DNA of 35,166 nt from Chloroflexota bacterium (GTDB lineage Bacteria > Chloroflexota > Dehalococcoidia > Lucifugimonadales > GCA-2717565), in assembly GCA_002717565.1 (NCBI GenBank), contig PBAZ01000030.1, positions 1 through 35,166 of the forward strand, read 5' to 3'. Each line of letters starts with the position of its first letter. Position 1 is the first letter of the stretch. The notes below the pieces were generated by a model. The model was not told the origin of the DNA. It did not search any database and worked only from the letters and a program-made list of their open reading frames with translations. A program made the position numbers and the translations under genes. Of the stretch, positions 9,250 through 18,254 are shown one piece after another.

Positions 9250-9323
9250 CGGTATGTCCTCGGCAACGACGATATGCCACTGCGACGATAGTTAGCTGAA
9301 GTTGATCTGGCTTAACTGGACTC

Positions 9324-9600
9324 CTAAAAGAATGTCTGTTCCATGACAGGAGTGACAACAAATCCGCCTGTTTTTTTGCATTGCCCCAGATTCTTCTCTA
9401 CATCGGAATAATCCGCTGCTTCGAGTAGGATGAAGAAGATGTGCTCAGAGGGGTTTACTTTGAAGTATTTTATGTCTACATTATTTGCTTCGGCATTTGG
9501 GTCCAATTTGCCTCCAAAGGGACATGGTTTCCTGATCTGCGCTTGGCCCTCCATAGCAAGTCTCTGCAGAATGTCGGTGGGTAATGTGATAAGTAGCCAA
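9324..9600 (-). pseudogene. Small (about 90 aa) protein gene with apparent 1-nt frameshift; N-terminus MATYHITHRHSAETCYGG in one frame, C-terminus VNPSEHIFFILLEAADYSDVEKNLGQ in another
   Basis: AAGGAG RBS 7 nt before TTG at 9600; reading frame switches near 9499-9525. Confidence 0.55.
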
Positions 9601-9731
9601 ATCGTTACTCCTTCGACAGTGTGTATGATAGGGTTTAATCTCCTATGTCATGTCTGACCATCGGCCATTATACCTTATACGGGCTTTGGCTGCGGAAGTT
9701 GGGCAAACCTCTATGTGGTTCGAGGCAGAAT

Positions 9732-10508
9732 ATGGATTTGATATACGACTTTATTGGAAGTGCCCCTGAACTTTCTTATTCTGAATTCGTGTTTCTCTGC
9801 ATAATAAGTTTCGTAACCTCGGTCATATCTGCGTCTTTTGGTTTGGGGGGAGGAGCAATGCTCGTAACCGTGATGGCCTCACTCCTAAATCCTATTGCAA
9901 TCATCCCTGTACATGCAGTAATTCAGCTTAATTCGAATCTTTTCAGAGCCTTGATGATGTGGCGATACATTCGATTCTTCTTGATGACTCCGTTCGTTGT
10001 AGGTTCCCTGATTGGAGTATCTATAGGAGGCACAATTGTGTTTGCTCTCCCCAGATATCTTCTTCAGGGGATTATAGGCTTGTTCATACTATATACGCTT
10101 TGGGGACCTGCAACCAAGGTGCTGCAAGCATCCTCAAAAACGTTTGTAGGTGTAGGCGTAGTGTCATCGTTTATGACTATGTTTGTTGGTGGAACAGGTC
10201 CGCTGGTTGCTCCATTTGTCAGAGCCGTGACAGACGAACGCAGAATGACTGTCTCAACCCATGCAGCATTTATGTCGTTTCAGCACGCGGTCAAAATAGT
10301 AACTTTTGGGGTACTTGGATTCGCTTTTAGCCCGTATATTCCCTTAATGTTTGGCATGATAGTATTCGGTATTTTGGGTACTTGGTCTGGCAAGAATATA
10401 TTGGCTTGGATGCCAGAGAAAGTGTTTCGTATAGCTTTCAATTCTGTGCTTACGTTGTTAGCATTGCGATTGATCTATGAAGCAAGTCAAGGATTCCTTG
10501 GTAGTTAA
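9732..10508 (+). CDS. TauE/SafE-family (sulfite exporter-like) membrane permease
   Basis: FVTSVISASFGLGGGAMLVTVMASLL...PVHAVIQLNSNLFRALMMWRYI; 8-TM type layout; start moved to ATG 9732. Confidence 0.85.
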   Translation: MDLIYDFIGSAPELSYSEFVFLCIISFVTSVISASFGLGGGAMLVTVMASLLNPIAIIPVHAVIQLNSNLFRALMMWRYIRFFLMTPFVVGSLIGVSIGGTIVFALPRYLLQGIIGLFILYTLWGPATKVLQASSKTFVGVGVVSSFMTMFVGGTGPLVAPFVRAVTDERRMTVSTHAAFMSFQHAVKIVTFGVLGFAFSPYIPLMFGMIVFGILGTWSGKNILAWMPEKVFRIAFNSVLTLLALRLIYEASQGFLGS

Positions 10509-10523
10509 GAAATGGAGGTAATT

Positions 10524-11237
10524 TTGTCAGAGCAGCACATAATAACGTTTGGTGGTCTTAGACCGTCCAGAGGCAGGACACATCGCTTGATCGACTATGT
10601 TCTTTCCTTAACGAAAAAAGAATGTCCTAAGGTCGGTTTTATACCGACGGCTACGGGAGACTCAGCACCTTCTATTGTTGCTTTTTATGATCGATTTCCC
10701 TCGGGGAGAGCGGAGAGATCGCATCTAGCTTTGTTCAATAGAACAATAGAGGATATTGAGCGGTATATATTGAGTCAGGATATCATTATGGTGGGTGGAG
10801 GAAATACAGCGAATATGCTAGCAACCTGGCGCGTTCATGGGGTACATCTAGCTTTGGGGAAAGCTTGGCATGCTGGAGTAATTATGTGCGGAGGAAGTGC
10901 TGGTTCCTTGTGCTGGTTTGAATGTGGCACGACCGATTCATTTAATCTCTATAAACTGGAGCCATTATATGATGGATTAGGATTTCTTCCTGGCTCACAT
11001 TGTCCTCATTATGACGGAGAGGCACAAAGGAGACCTTTGTATCATAGCCTAATATCTGAAGGATTTCCTGCAGGGTATGCAGTGGATGACGACGCGGCCA
11101 TTCATTTCGTTGGGACAGATGTCCATCAGGTCATCAGTTCTCGAGAAGATGCCGGTGCTTATTATGTGGAGAAAAAGGGAGATCAAGTCATAGAATCACC
11201 TTTGAAGGTGACACTATTAACTGATGATGGCAGGTGA
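10524..11237 (+). CDS. Peptidase S51 (dipeptidase E / cyanophycinase-like)
   Basis: IMVGGGNTANMLATWR; GVIMCGGSAGSLCWF (GxSAG nucleophile); TTG start at 10524 preceded by GGAGG that overlaps the annotated ATG at 10512. Confidence 0.85.
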   Translation: MSEQHIITFGGLRPSRGRTHRLIDYVLSLTKKECPKVGFIPTATGDSAPSIVAFYDRFPSGRAERSHLALFNRTIEDIERYILSQDIIMVGGGNTANMLATWRVHGVHLALGKAWHAGVIMCGGSAGSLCWFECGTTDSFNLYKLEPLYDGLGFLPGSHCPHYDGEAQRRPLYHSLISEGFPAGYAVDDDAAIHFVGTDVHQVISSREDAGAYYVEKKGDQVIESPLKVTLLTDDGR

Positions 11238-11241
11238 TGTA

Positions 11242-12336
11242 ATGACGAGTGAATTTGAGCGTCTGCGAGTTGGACTAATCGGAGCCAACGGTAGGTGGGG
11301 TCCAATAGCCCATATCCCTGCGATTCAGAATTTGCCGGAGACTGAACTTTATGCTGTATGTACGGCTCATGAGGAAACTGCTCAGGCAGCATCCGAAAAA
11401 TATGGTGTTGAACTGTTTTACGCGGACGACACAGTTATGAATGAAAACCCGCAGGTTGAAGCAGTTTCTGTGGCAGTTCGGGTGCCTGCACATTATGAGT
11501 TAACAAAGAATGCAATAGAATCTGGGAAACACGTTTTTTGCGAATGGCCATTGGGGGCAAACCTTGAGGAAGCTCAGCAACTCGCATATCTGGCCCGAAA
11601 GTGGAAAGTTCATACGATGGTTGGGCTTCAAAGGAGGGCTTCGCCAACGTATCTGCGACTCAAAGAGCTTGTTGAGGAAGGTTATGTTGGAGAAATTCTC
11701 TCGGTGAACCTACAGCAATTGGGAGGTGGAGTTCTCACTAGAACCTCTGATCGGACATGGCAAAAAGATGTGGAACTTGGTGCTAATACGCTTACCATAG
11801 GTTTTGGGCATGCCATCGATGCCTTGTGCATGATAGTAGGGGAAATTACTGAAGTATCGGGTAAGGTGGACACACAGATTACCCAGTGGTATGAAACCGA
11901 CACCCAGCAGTGGGTGGACGTAACAGCTCCTGATAACGTAATGGTCAGTGGCCTGGTAGAATCAGGGGCCGTTTTCAATGCGAATGTTGGGGTCCATCCC
12001 TATCATGGAAGCGGGTACCGGATGGAAATTTATGGAAGAGACGGTACCCTAGTCGTGCTAGGAACTGGTCAGGGACGGTTGAAAATTCTCGGTGGTCGCA
12101 AGGATGATCAAGAACTGCGTGAGATTAGCATTCCTGATCGGTTGACGTGGGTGCCGGATAAAGTTCAGATTGCTGGTCCTGCATATGACGTTGGTCAGAT
12201 GTGGGTGAACTTCGCTCGATCAATCAGACAAGGTGATGTAAGCGAACCTGGGTTTGATCATGCTGTACGCAGGCATATGCTGCTTGATGCGGTACAAAGG
12301 GCTTCAGATACCGGTCAGAGACAACAACTTAACTAA
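11242..12336 (+). CDS. Gfo/Idh/MocA family oxidoreductase
   Basis: LRVGLIGANGRWGPIAHIPAI; GKHVFCEWPLGANLEEAQQL (EKP-like motif); ORF opens at 11224, ATG at 11242 is more likely. Confidence 0.88.
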   Translation: MTSEFERLRVGLIGANGRWGPIAHIPAIQNLPETELYAVCTAHEETAQAASEKYGVELFYADDTVMNENPQVEAVSVAVRVPAHYELTKNAIESGKHVFCEWPLGANLEEAQQLAYLARKWKVHTMVGLQRRASPTYLRLKELVEEGYVGEILSVNLQQLGGGVLTRTSDRTWQKDVELGANTLTIGFGHAIDALCMIVGEITEVSGKVDTQITQWYETDTQQWVDVTAPDNVMVSGLVESGAVFNANVGVHPYHGSGYRMEIYGRDGTLVVLGTGQGRLKILGGRKDDQELREISIPDRLTWVPDKVQIAGPAYDVGQMWVNFARSIRQGDVSEPGFDHAVRRHMLLDAVQRASDTGQRQQLN

Positions 12337-12382
12337 CATACATCGTTGATTTGCTGTATGAGGGGCAAGAGGAGATGGGCAT

Positions 12383-12847
12383 TTAGAGCCCTACACTTCG
12401 ACCGGCATTGCGAGGGGTGGGGATGTCCTTGTGCAGATGATAAATTGCACTGAGTTGTTCAAGGATATCTGATGGCATGGACGTGACCTTCGGTTGGTCA
12501 TTCACGTGAAGAGCCACGACTTCTGTCGTAGCAACGAGGATGTCGTCGTCACCTACAAGCATTTCATGGAATAGATGCATCCGCTTTTCGTCGAAATTCA
12601 GGAGCTGAGTACTAAAATTCAAGGGGGTTCCCTCTTTTACTTCCTGAAGATAGTTTATATGGGCTTCGACGGTATAAATAGACGATCCTGTTCGTAAGCG
12701 ATATGCTTCTCCTCCGCCAACATGACTTTGGAATTCCTCCGTGGCAAAGCCAAAAGTCAAAACGTAATATGCTTCTGTCATATGTCCGTTGTAGTCAATC
12801 CACTCGGGTTTAACAATATCGCTGTATATCCTCAAAGGGCTAGTCAT
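12383..12847 (-). CDS. Acyl-CoA thioesterase, 4HBT/hot-dog fold (betainyl-CoA thioesterase-like)
   Basis: VKPEWIDYNGHMTEAYYVLTFG hot-dog motif; MTSPLRIYSDIVKPEW N-terminus; AAGGAG upstream. Confidence 0.85.
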   Translation of the reverse strand: MTSPLRIYSDIVKPEWIDYNGHMTEAYYVLTFGFATEEFQSHVGGGEAYRLRTGSSIYTVEAHINYLQEVKEGTPLNFSTQLLNFDEKRMHLFHEMLVGDDDILVATTEVVALHVNDQPKVTSMPSDILEQLSAIYHLHKDIPTPRNAGRSVGL

Positions 12848-12885
12848 AGTTGCTTATCTCCTTGGAGTAATTTATAGGGGTTTAC

Positions 12886-13677
12886 CTAGATAGTTGCCCA
12901 CTCCGGAATGCTTGTAGTTTCCCATTGTTTCAATTGAGAAAGAGTTTCCTTGTACGCTGGGAATACTCGTGATACTTCCTTCCAGAATTTTGGCGAGTGG
13001 TTCAGTATCTTTAGATGTACAAGTTCATGGTGGAGCACATAATCCATAAGCTCAAAGGGCATCAACATCAGATTCCTATTGAGATTGATGTTTCCTTTGA
13101 TTGAGCAACTTCCCCATCGAGTTTTTTGATGCTTGATGCGTAGTGACTTATATGGTGATTTCAATGCCGCAGACACATAGCTTAATCGATTGGGCAGATA
13201 TTGTATTGCTTTTCCTTGAAGCCAACGTTGAAGAATCTCGGGAACTCCAAATACAGTATCGGCTTTCTGGGGAATATAGAGAATGGATGGTGTTTCCACG
13301 ATTCGATCTGCATCGTGGTGTTCGTGCCGTCCATATACTATCTGCCATGATTCTGCGGTTGCGGGCAATGTGACAGACGTAGGGCGGAGTGCCATTCTTG
13401 CATTTTTTATCGCTTGGATTTGTTCTTCCATCCTACTTTTGTATTGACCCAAGATTTGTAGAACTTGTTTTTCATTGTGTGACTTGGGAAGAACGATTTC
13501 GAGCCCTTTGACGATAGACGGTCTGAAAATCAATCTTCGCGCTCTGTTACTGTATTTCAATGACACTAGGGCTATATCTTCTTTCGCTATGCCAAGCAGA
13601 TGTTGAATTGTCTCTTCGGTTATCAAAATCTGAAACCCCACGGATGTTAGGAATGTTTTCTTGCGTATAAAACGCAA
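12886..13677 (-). CDS. YgjP/DUF45-like metal-dependent hydrolase (SprT-like HExxH)
   Basis: KTRWGSCSIKGNINLNRNLMLMPFELMDYVLHHELVHLKILNHSPKFW. Confidence 0.92.
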   Translation of the reverse strand: MRFIRKKTFLTSVGFQILITEETIQHLLGIAKEDIALVSLKYSNRARRLIFRPSIVKGLEIVLPKSHNEKQVLQILGQYKSRMEEQIQAIKNARMALRPTSVTLPATAESWQIVYGRHEHHDADRIVETPSILYIPQKADTVFGVPEILQRWLQGKAIQYLPNRLSYVSAALKSPYKSLRIKHQKTRWGSCSIKGNINLNRNLMLMPFELMDYVLHHELVHLKILNHSPKFWKEVSRVFPAYKETLSQLKQWETTSIPEWATI

Positions 13678-14339
13678 TGTCGCAACGGTTTATTGTCAGT
13701 GAAGTACATTAAACCTCCCAGTCCGTCTGGCGGGGAAGGTAGCACTAGATGACATCCTAGGTCGCTGAGTTTCGACAATATATCCTGCTCACTGTATAAA
13801 TGAAAAATACGATCTACGCCATATTCTCCATCGCGTACGTTAGCCATGCCTGATCCTATTTTGAATACTAACTGTAGTACGCCTTGTGGCTTGAGTACGC
13901 GAACCAGCTCCGGGATCGTTATATCAAAAAGAACAGATGGGGTTATGTGTTGAATTACTGCGTTGCACATGACAAAGTCAAATGAATCAGATTCATACAG
14001 TAGAGGGTTGGATAGATCTGCGATTTTCAGGTACTTACTGAGTTTGGGTGTTTTTAATATTGCAGTCTCAATGTTTTCTGCGACAGCATCAAATCCAATG
14101 ACGTCATATCCAGCGTCTCGCAAACGTGCGACATCAACTGCCCCTGCTCCACAACCTGCGTCGAGCCCGACATTTCCTGGAGCAAGTGCTGTGAGGAAGG
14201 TAGTTAACGATTCATCGCCATGCAAGGCTGGGTGGGAGGGGTTTTCGAACCCACCCGCTTCAAATTGTGATTTGAAGGCTGCGTAATGTTGAGAACGTTG
14301 TCGGTAGAAATCCAGGGACTCCGGTTTGATGGTATCCAT
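13647..14339 (-). CDS. Class I SAM-dependent methyltransferase
   Basis: VGLDAGCGAGAVDVARLRDAGYDVIGFDAVAENIE; SFDFVMCNAVIQHI; likely start MDTIKPESLDFYRQRSQHY at 14339. Confidence 0.88.
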   Translation of the reverse strand: MDTIKPESLDFYRQRSQHYAAFKSQFEAGGFENPSHPALHGDESLTTFLTALAPGNVGLDAGCGAGAVDVARLRDAGYDVIGFDAVAENIETAILKTPKLSKYLKIADLSNPLLYESDSFDFVMCNAVIQHITPSVLFDITIPELVRVLKPQGVLQLVFKIGSGMANVRDGEYGVDRIFHLYSEQDILSKLSDLGCHLVLPSPPDGLGGLMYFTDNKPLRHCVLYARKHS

Positions 14340-14415
14340 GGCACCTGCCTTTTTAGGGTTATATCTGCCACAAAATGAGGTGTACACTGCTATTATAGTT
14401 CGGTCGCACAAAAAT

Positions 14416-15600
14416 ATGGAGGCTGTCTTTATTCTGAATTCTAGTAAAAAGCATCGGTGGTTGTACCTGATCGGTTTTCCCATCGGGCACGGAGCGGTAG
14501 ATTGGGGGGGTGGTGCACTATGGTTGTTGGGACCGCCCATGGCCATAGCCATGGGACTTACCCCATTTCAACTCGGGATTCTTTTTGCTGCGCGGCAGAT
14601 TGGATCTGGCATCTCTCAACTTCCTGCAGGTTTTATCGGCGATCATTGGGGGAAGCGTGGCACCTTTTTGCTGATAACATTCTGGTGGGTATCTATTCCT
14701 CAGCTTATCGCTTCGGGCTCCAGTGACTATTGGATCGTTGTATCGTGCCTAACTCTTGCTAGTGCTGGTGCGGCTGCGTGGCACCCTGTTGCTATGGGAG
14801 TTATGACGCAGTGGATGCCAGAGCGGCGCGCATTCGTTCTCGGGGTGCACTTGACGGGCGGAACAGTCGCGGAGATAACCGCTCCGTTGTTAGTAGGAAT
14901 CTTGCTTGCTTATTTCACGTGGAGCGAAGCACTCGTTATCAATACCATCCCTACTATTATCCTAGGATTGATATTTATTCGCTTGGCTCCAATGGTTATA
15001 AGTCCATCTCAAACATTTCGAGGCCGCTCGGACATTAGTACCTTGGTGAGGTTGGTTCTGAAACCGGGTGCTTTAGCGGTATTGCTTGCAATCACTCTCC
15101 ATAATATGGCGTTGGTCGCCTTTATGAGTATGGCTCCGTTGTACTTTCAGGATGTTCAGGGCTTGTCCTCAAGTATGACAGGGCTAGGATTTTCCTTATT
15201 CTTGATTGGAGGTGGCGTGGCCTTTCCTTTTATTGGTCATCTTTCAGATCAAATTGGGAGGAAAGGATTGACCGTTGGTGGTTTGATTGGGGGGGGATTG
15301 CTCACATGGGTCATAACCCTTGTTTCTGGTGAAGTAGTGATATTTTTCCTCTTGGTAATCGCTGGGCTATCAATGCTGGGAATTCGGTCGGTCATCATGG
15401 CCATGGCGCTTGAAAGAATAGGACATCGGGAATCAACGGTGCTTGGCTTAATTTCAGCAGTGGGTGAGGGAGTCGCTGCACTAGGAGCTGTGCTCGCAGG
15501 GTTGGTTGGGGATATAGATTTGGCTTATGCATTGATACTTGCAGCGATTTTATCGGTTCTTGCAGGACTTGTAGTGGTGCCAGTACGGTCAGGTCCCTAA
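14416..15600 (+). CDS. Major facilitator superfamily transporter
   Basis: About 12 hydrophobic helices; GDHWGKRGTFL and GHLSDQIGRKGL MFS loop motifs; ATG 14416 avoids overlap with the divergent methyltransferase. Confidence 0.88.
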   Translation: MEAVFILNSSKKHRWLYLIGFPIGHGAVDWGGGALWLLGPPMAIAMGLTPFQLGILFAARQIGSGISQLPAGFIGDHWGKRGTFLLITFWWVSIPQLIASGSSDYWIVVSCLTLASAGAAAWHPVAMGVMTQWMPERRAFVLGVHLTGGTVAEITAPLLVGILLAYFTWSEALVINTIPTIILGLIFIRLAPMVISPSQTFRGRSDISTLVRLVLKPGALAVLLAITLHNMALVAFMSMAPLYFQDVQGLSSSMTGLGFSLFLIGGGVAFPFIGHLSDQIGRKGLTVGGLIGGGLLTWVITLVSGEVVIFFLLVIAGLSMLGIRSVIMAMALERIGHRESTVLGLISAVGEGVAALGAVLAGLVGDIDLAYALILAAILSVLAGLVVVPVRSGP

Positions 15601-15652
15601 TTTTAGAAATGTGGTTTTCTGGTTTCGTTCCAGGGCATCGCTAACTATCGGG

Positions 15653-16555
15653 CTATATGGCGATGGCAGCGATTCCAATCACGATTAGCGCTGCAGAAAA
15701 TGTTTTGACAAGGATGGTTCTTGGTGATAATTGTTCTCCAATTGATCCTCGCCAAAGTAGAGTTATGACAGTGCTGTAAAGGATGACGAACAGTGATCTT
15801 GTGCCCATGAGCGCTATTACTAATGATGCCGGGCCTTCAGCTAAAGCCCGTAGTAAAATCAAGAGCCCCACATTTGCCGTGATGAATTCATTAACCCCGA
15901 CGAACACTAATGCTGGGCTCCTATTTGCAAAAAATCTTTTCACTTCGTTCAAGGGCACCGCTCGGAGAGTGAATACAAGAAATACTGCTCCGAACCCCAT
16001 CATCCTGAGCCCATGGGTATACAGTATGGGCAGGTCATCAAGTACGTATTTCCCTACAACATTCGATGCGCCAAACGCCAGAGCTGAAAACATCAGAAAA
16101 TAGAACGATTTATCGAGAAAGATGGTTCCGATGTCCCGAAACTGAAGGGAAATTAATACGCTTCCCACGACAGTTAAGATAATGCCTGCCCACTGGAGGT
16201 TTGATATATCTTCACCCAAGAACGTCATGGACAGCAGGGCTGCAAAAATTGGAGAGGATTGTGTAACAGGTATAGTGCGGGATACCTCTTGATTAAAGAG
16301 AACCCTGATCATTATGACTCCACTCAGTCCCCAAAACCCGCCAGAAATCAATGCCACGGTGTTTGTTTCAATGGTTGCTGTTAAAGGTATGCCCGCGACC
16401 ATGAATGAGATGACGCCTGATATGGTACCTGCCATACCTATCATTAGTGGTATCGTGAGGGGATGTTTTGCATAGCGATGGATTACAGTCTTGTCTGATA
16501 TATTTGCTATCGATATGATTGCTGCACCGAGAAGTGCGAGCGTAATCCACGACAT
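15653..16555 (-). CDS. EamA/DMT-family transporter
   Basis: 10-TM EamA-like repeat structure; TIPVTQSSPIFAALLSMTFLGEDISNLQWAGIILTVVGSVLI. Confidence 0.9.
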   Translation of the reverse strand: MSWITLALLGAAIISIANISDKTVIHRYAKHPLTIPLMIGMAGTISGVISFMVAGIPLTATIETNTVALISGGFWGLSGVIMIRVLFNQEVSRTIPVTQSSPIFAALLSMTFLGEDISNLQWAGIILTVVGSVLISLQFRDIGTIFLDKSFYFLMFSALAFGASNVVGKYVLDDLPILYTHGLRMMGFGAVFLVFTLRAVPLNEVKRFFANRSPALVFVGVNEFITANVGLLILLRALAEGPASLVIALMGTRSLFVILYSTVITLLWRGSIGEQLSPRTILVKTFSAALIVIGIAAIAI

Positions 16556-16799
16556 AGTTGTGCCTTTCGAAGCAAAGATACGGCATGATAAACAGGTAGA
16601 TGCATGTTAGGTGGTCAATGTTTGTCCTGCATTATGTGACTGGAGGATGAAGCCTAGATGATGGCCAACCTAACTTTTGATGTGCAGGGTGTGCATGATC
16701 TGGGGATCATACTATCCTCCGGAGGGCGGCTTCACAAGTGATGGTACAATCAGTTGTACTCAGATTGCTGGAACTCTAATATCTAATTTGGGGGTTGTT

Positions 16800-17009
16800 A
16801 TGACACAGCAGGCTTATTCTTGCGCAAAGTGTGGCGGAATCCAATATACAACGGGAGAGATCCGAACAACCGGATCTGGGCTATCACGATTCTTAAATAT
16901 ACAGAACCAGAAATATGCAACTATATCGTGTCAGGCATGCGGCTACACTGAGCTGTATCGACGGGATGGTAGTGGATTTGGTAACGTCTTGGACTTCTTT
17001 ACCAATTAA
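16800..17009 (+). CDS. Zn-ribbon nucleic-acid-binding-like protein (DUF2082/ZinC_ribbon_13-like)
   Basis: MTQQAYSCAKCGGIQYTTGEIRTTGSGLSRFLNIQNQKYATISCQACGYTELYR. Confidence 0.85.
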   Translation: MTQQAYSCAKCGGIQYTTGEIRTTGSGLSRFLNIQNQKYATISCQACGYTELYRRDGSGFGNVLDFFTN

Positions 17010-17082
17010 TGTGGACGTTTCTTCTCAAGTATATGGAGCAATAATTCTTTAGGCCTGCATCGCGCCTGGATGATTAAAGGGG

Positions 17083-17979
17083 GTGGAAATGGAACGTGGG
17101 CAGGGAACAGATTCCAATGCCATGGAATATAGTCTGCGATATAATCCTCCGGTTGATACTGAGACAGCTGCACATCGACTTGTAGAAGTGAAGGATATCT
17201 TTGATCAGCTGGGCATTACCTTTGTACTGAGTTCGGGGAGCTGCTTGGGCGCAGTCCGCGATAGTGCACTGATACCTTGGGACGATGACATTGATTTAGT
17301 CTCAATAATTGGTGAAAATGGACTCAGTCCAGAAGTAATTTATGCTGCGATTGAAGTCTTTCGGACACAAGGTTTCTACGTGCGAAGAAATCCGAATTGG
17401 AGTGCCCTATCGCATTCTTTCATGAAGGATTACGTGCGGATTGATTGGAGTTGTCTGTACCAATTTGATGGGAAGGTTTACTCCTATCCTGGAGTAGCTG
17501 TTCCATCAAAGTTTTATGTATATCCTAGGTATATTGAATTCCTCGGACTTCAATTCTTAGTGCCTGATCCGCCTGAAGATTATCTGGAATTAAAGTATGG
17601 CCCTGAGTGGATGATTCCGAAGAGACCGGGACAGTACGAGCAAGATGTTATTGCAAATGTGGAAACATTGCAGGTGACTGGCGACACATGTGTCATACGG
17701 ATTATGGCAGCTGATGGTAGTCCCGTCGGCAACGCTAGGGTAACTTTGGCTGGAGGCTCTGATGCGATAACCAATGAAGCTGGTGAAGCACAAGTTATGT
17801 TGGGGGGGACGAGTTGGTATGCCTTGACTATTCGTTATCCGGGTCACGAGCAGGCTCTTTATATGGAAGAGCTTGAGCCTGATACCACATATGTGTACCA
17901 CGCGGACTCGGTATCTCGCCAAGAACTTGGAGCGGCTGGTGATATTGGTACTTTGGGGAATGTACTGATTCGTGAGTAG
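17083..17979 (+). CDS. LicD-like nucleotidyltransferase-fold protein with C-terminal carboxypeptidase-regulatory/Ig-like domain
   Basis: LSSGSCLGAVRDSALIPWDDDIDLV (LicD); C-terminal AADGSPVGNARVTLAGGSDAITNEAGEAQVML beta-sandwich-type sequence. Confidence 0.8.
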   Translation: MEMERGQGTDSNAMEYSLRYNPPVDTETAAHRLVEVKDIFDQLGITFVLSSGSCLGAVRDSALIPWDDDIDLVSIIGENGLSPEVIYAAIEVFRTQGFYVRRNPNWSALSHSFMKDYVRIDWSCLYQFDGKVYSYPGVAVPSKFYVYPRYIEFLGLQFLVPDPPEDYLELKYGPEWMIPKRPGQYEQDVIANVETLQVTGDTCVIRIMAADGSPVGNARVTLAGGSDAITNEAGEAQVMLGGTSWYALTIRYPGHEQALYMEELEPDTTYVYHADSVSRQELGAAGDIGTLGNVLIRE

Positions 17980-18038
17980 GGTATTCATCAGAGCAAGTTA
18001 GTCTACAACACTCATTTCGTGACGTATCGGAGTACGTG

Positions 18039-18254
18039 ATGGCCCCTGATTCTCTGTGGCGACTGAGACTGAAATATGAACACTCGAGGGGGAGTTGTGA
18101 CTTGTGTGCACGCCTCGGCACCATTGGTGAGGATATTAAATTGGTGCCCCCTCCAGACAATGAGCCGTCCTGGGAAGAAGATCGCGGCATTTCGCATATG
18201 CTACGCTGCGCTGATCCTGTAGGGTGTCGTGAGCGCAGGGAAGCTACAGAATGA
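18039..18254 (+). CDS. Small Cys-containing hypothetical protein, translationally coupled to the ABC exporter
   Basis: CDLCARLG ... CADPVGCRERR; ATGA overlap with the downstream ABC gene. Confidence 0.5.
   Translation: MAPDSLWRLRLKYEHSRGSCDLCARLGTIGEDIKLVPPPDNEPSWEEDRGISHMLRCADPVGCRERREATE

Noticed and set aside
14340-14552. N-terminal extension of the methyltransferase ORF (MAMAMGGPNNHSAPPPQST...)
   Set aside because: It overlaps the divergent MFS gene; ATG at 14339 gives a normal methyltransferase N-terminus.
14534-14553. Perfect palindrome CCCATGGC-CATA-GCCATGGG
   Set aside because: It lies inside the MFS coding sequence and encodes PMAIAMG; it is explained by codon usage, with no sign of regulation.
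16677-16799. Upstream extension of the Zn-ribbon ORF (MMCRVCMIWGSYYPPEGG...)
   Set aside because: The translation does not look protein-like and the internal ATG at 16800 gives the standard N-terminus MTQQAYSCAKCGG.
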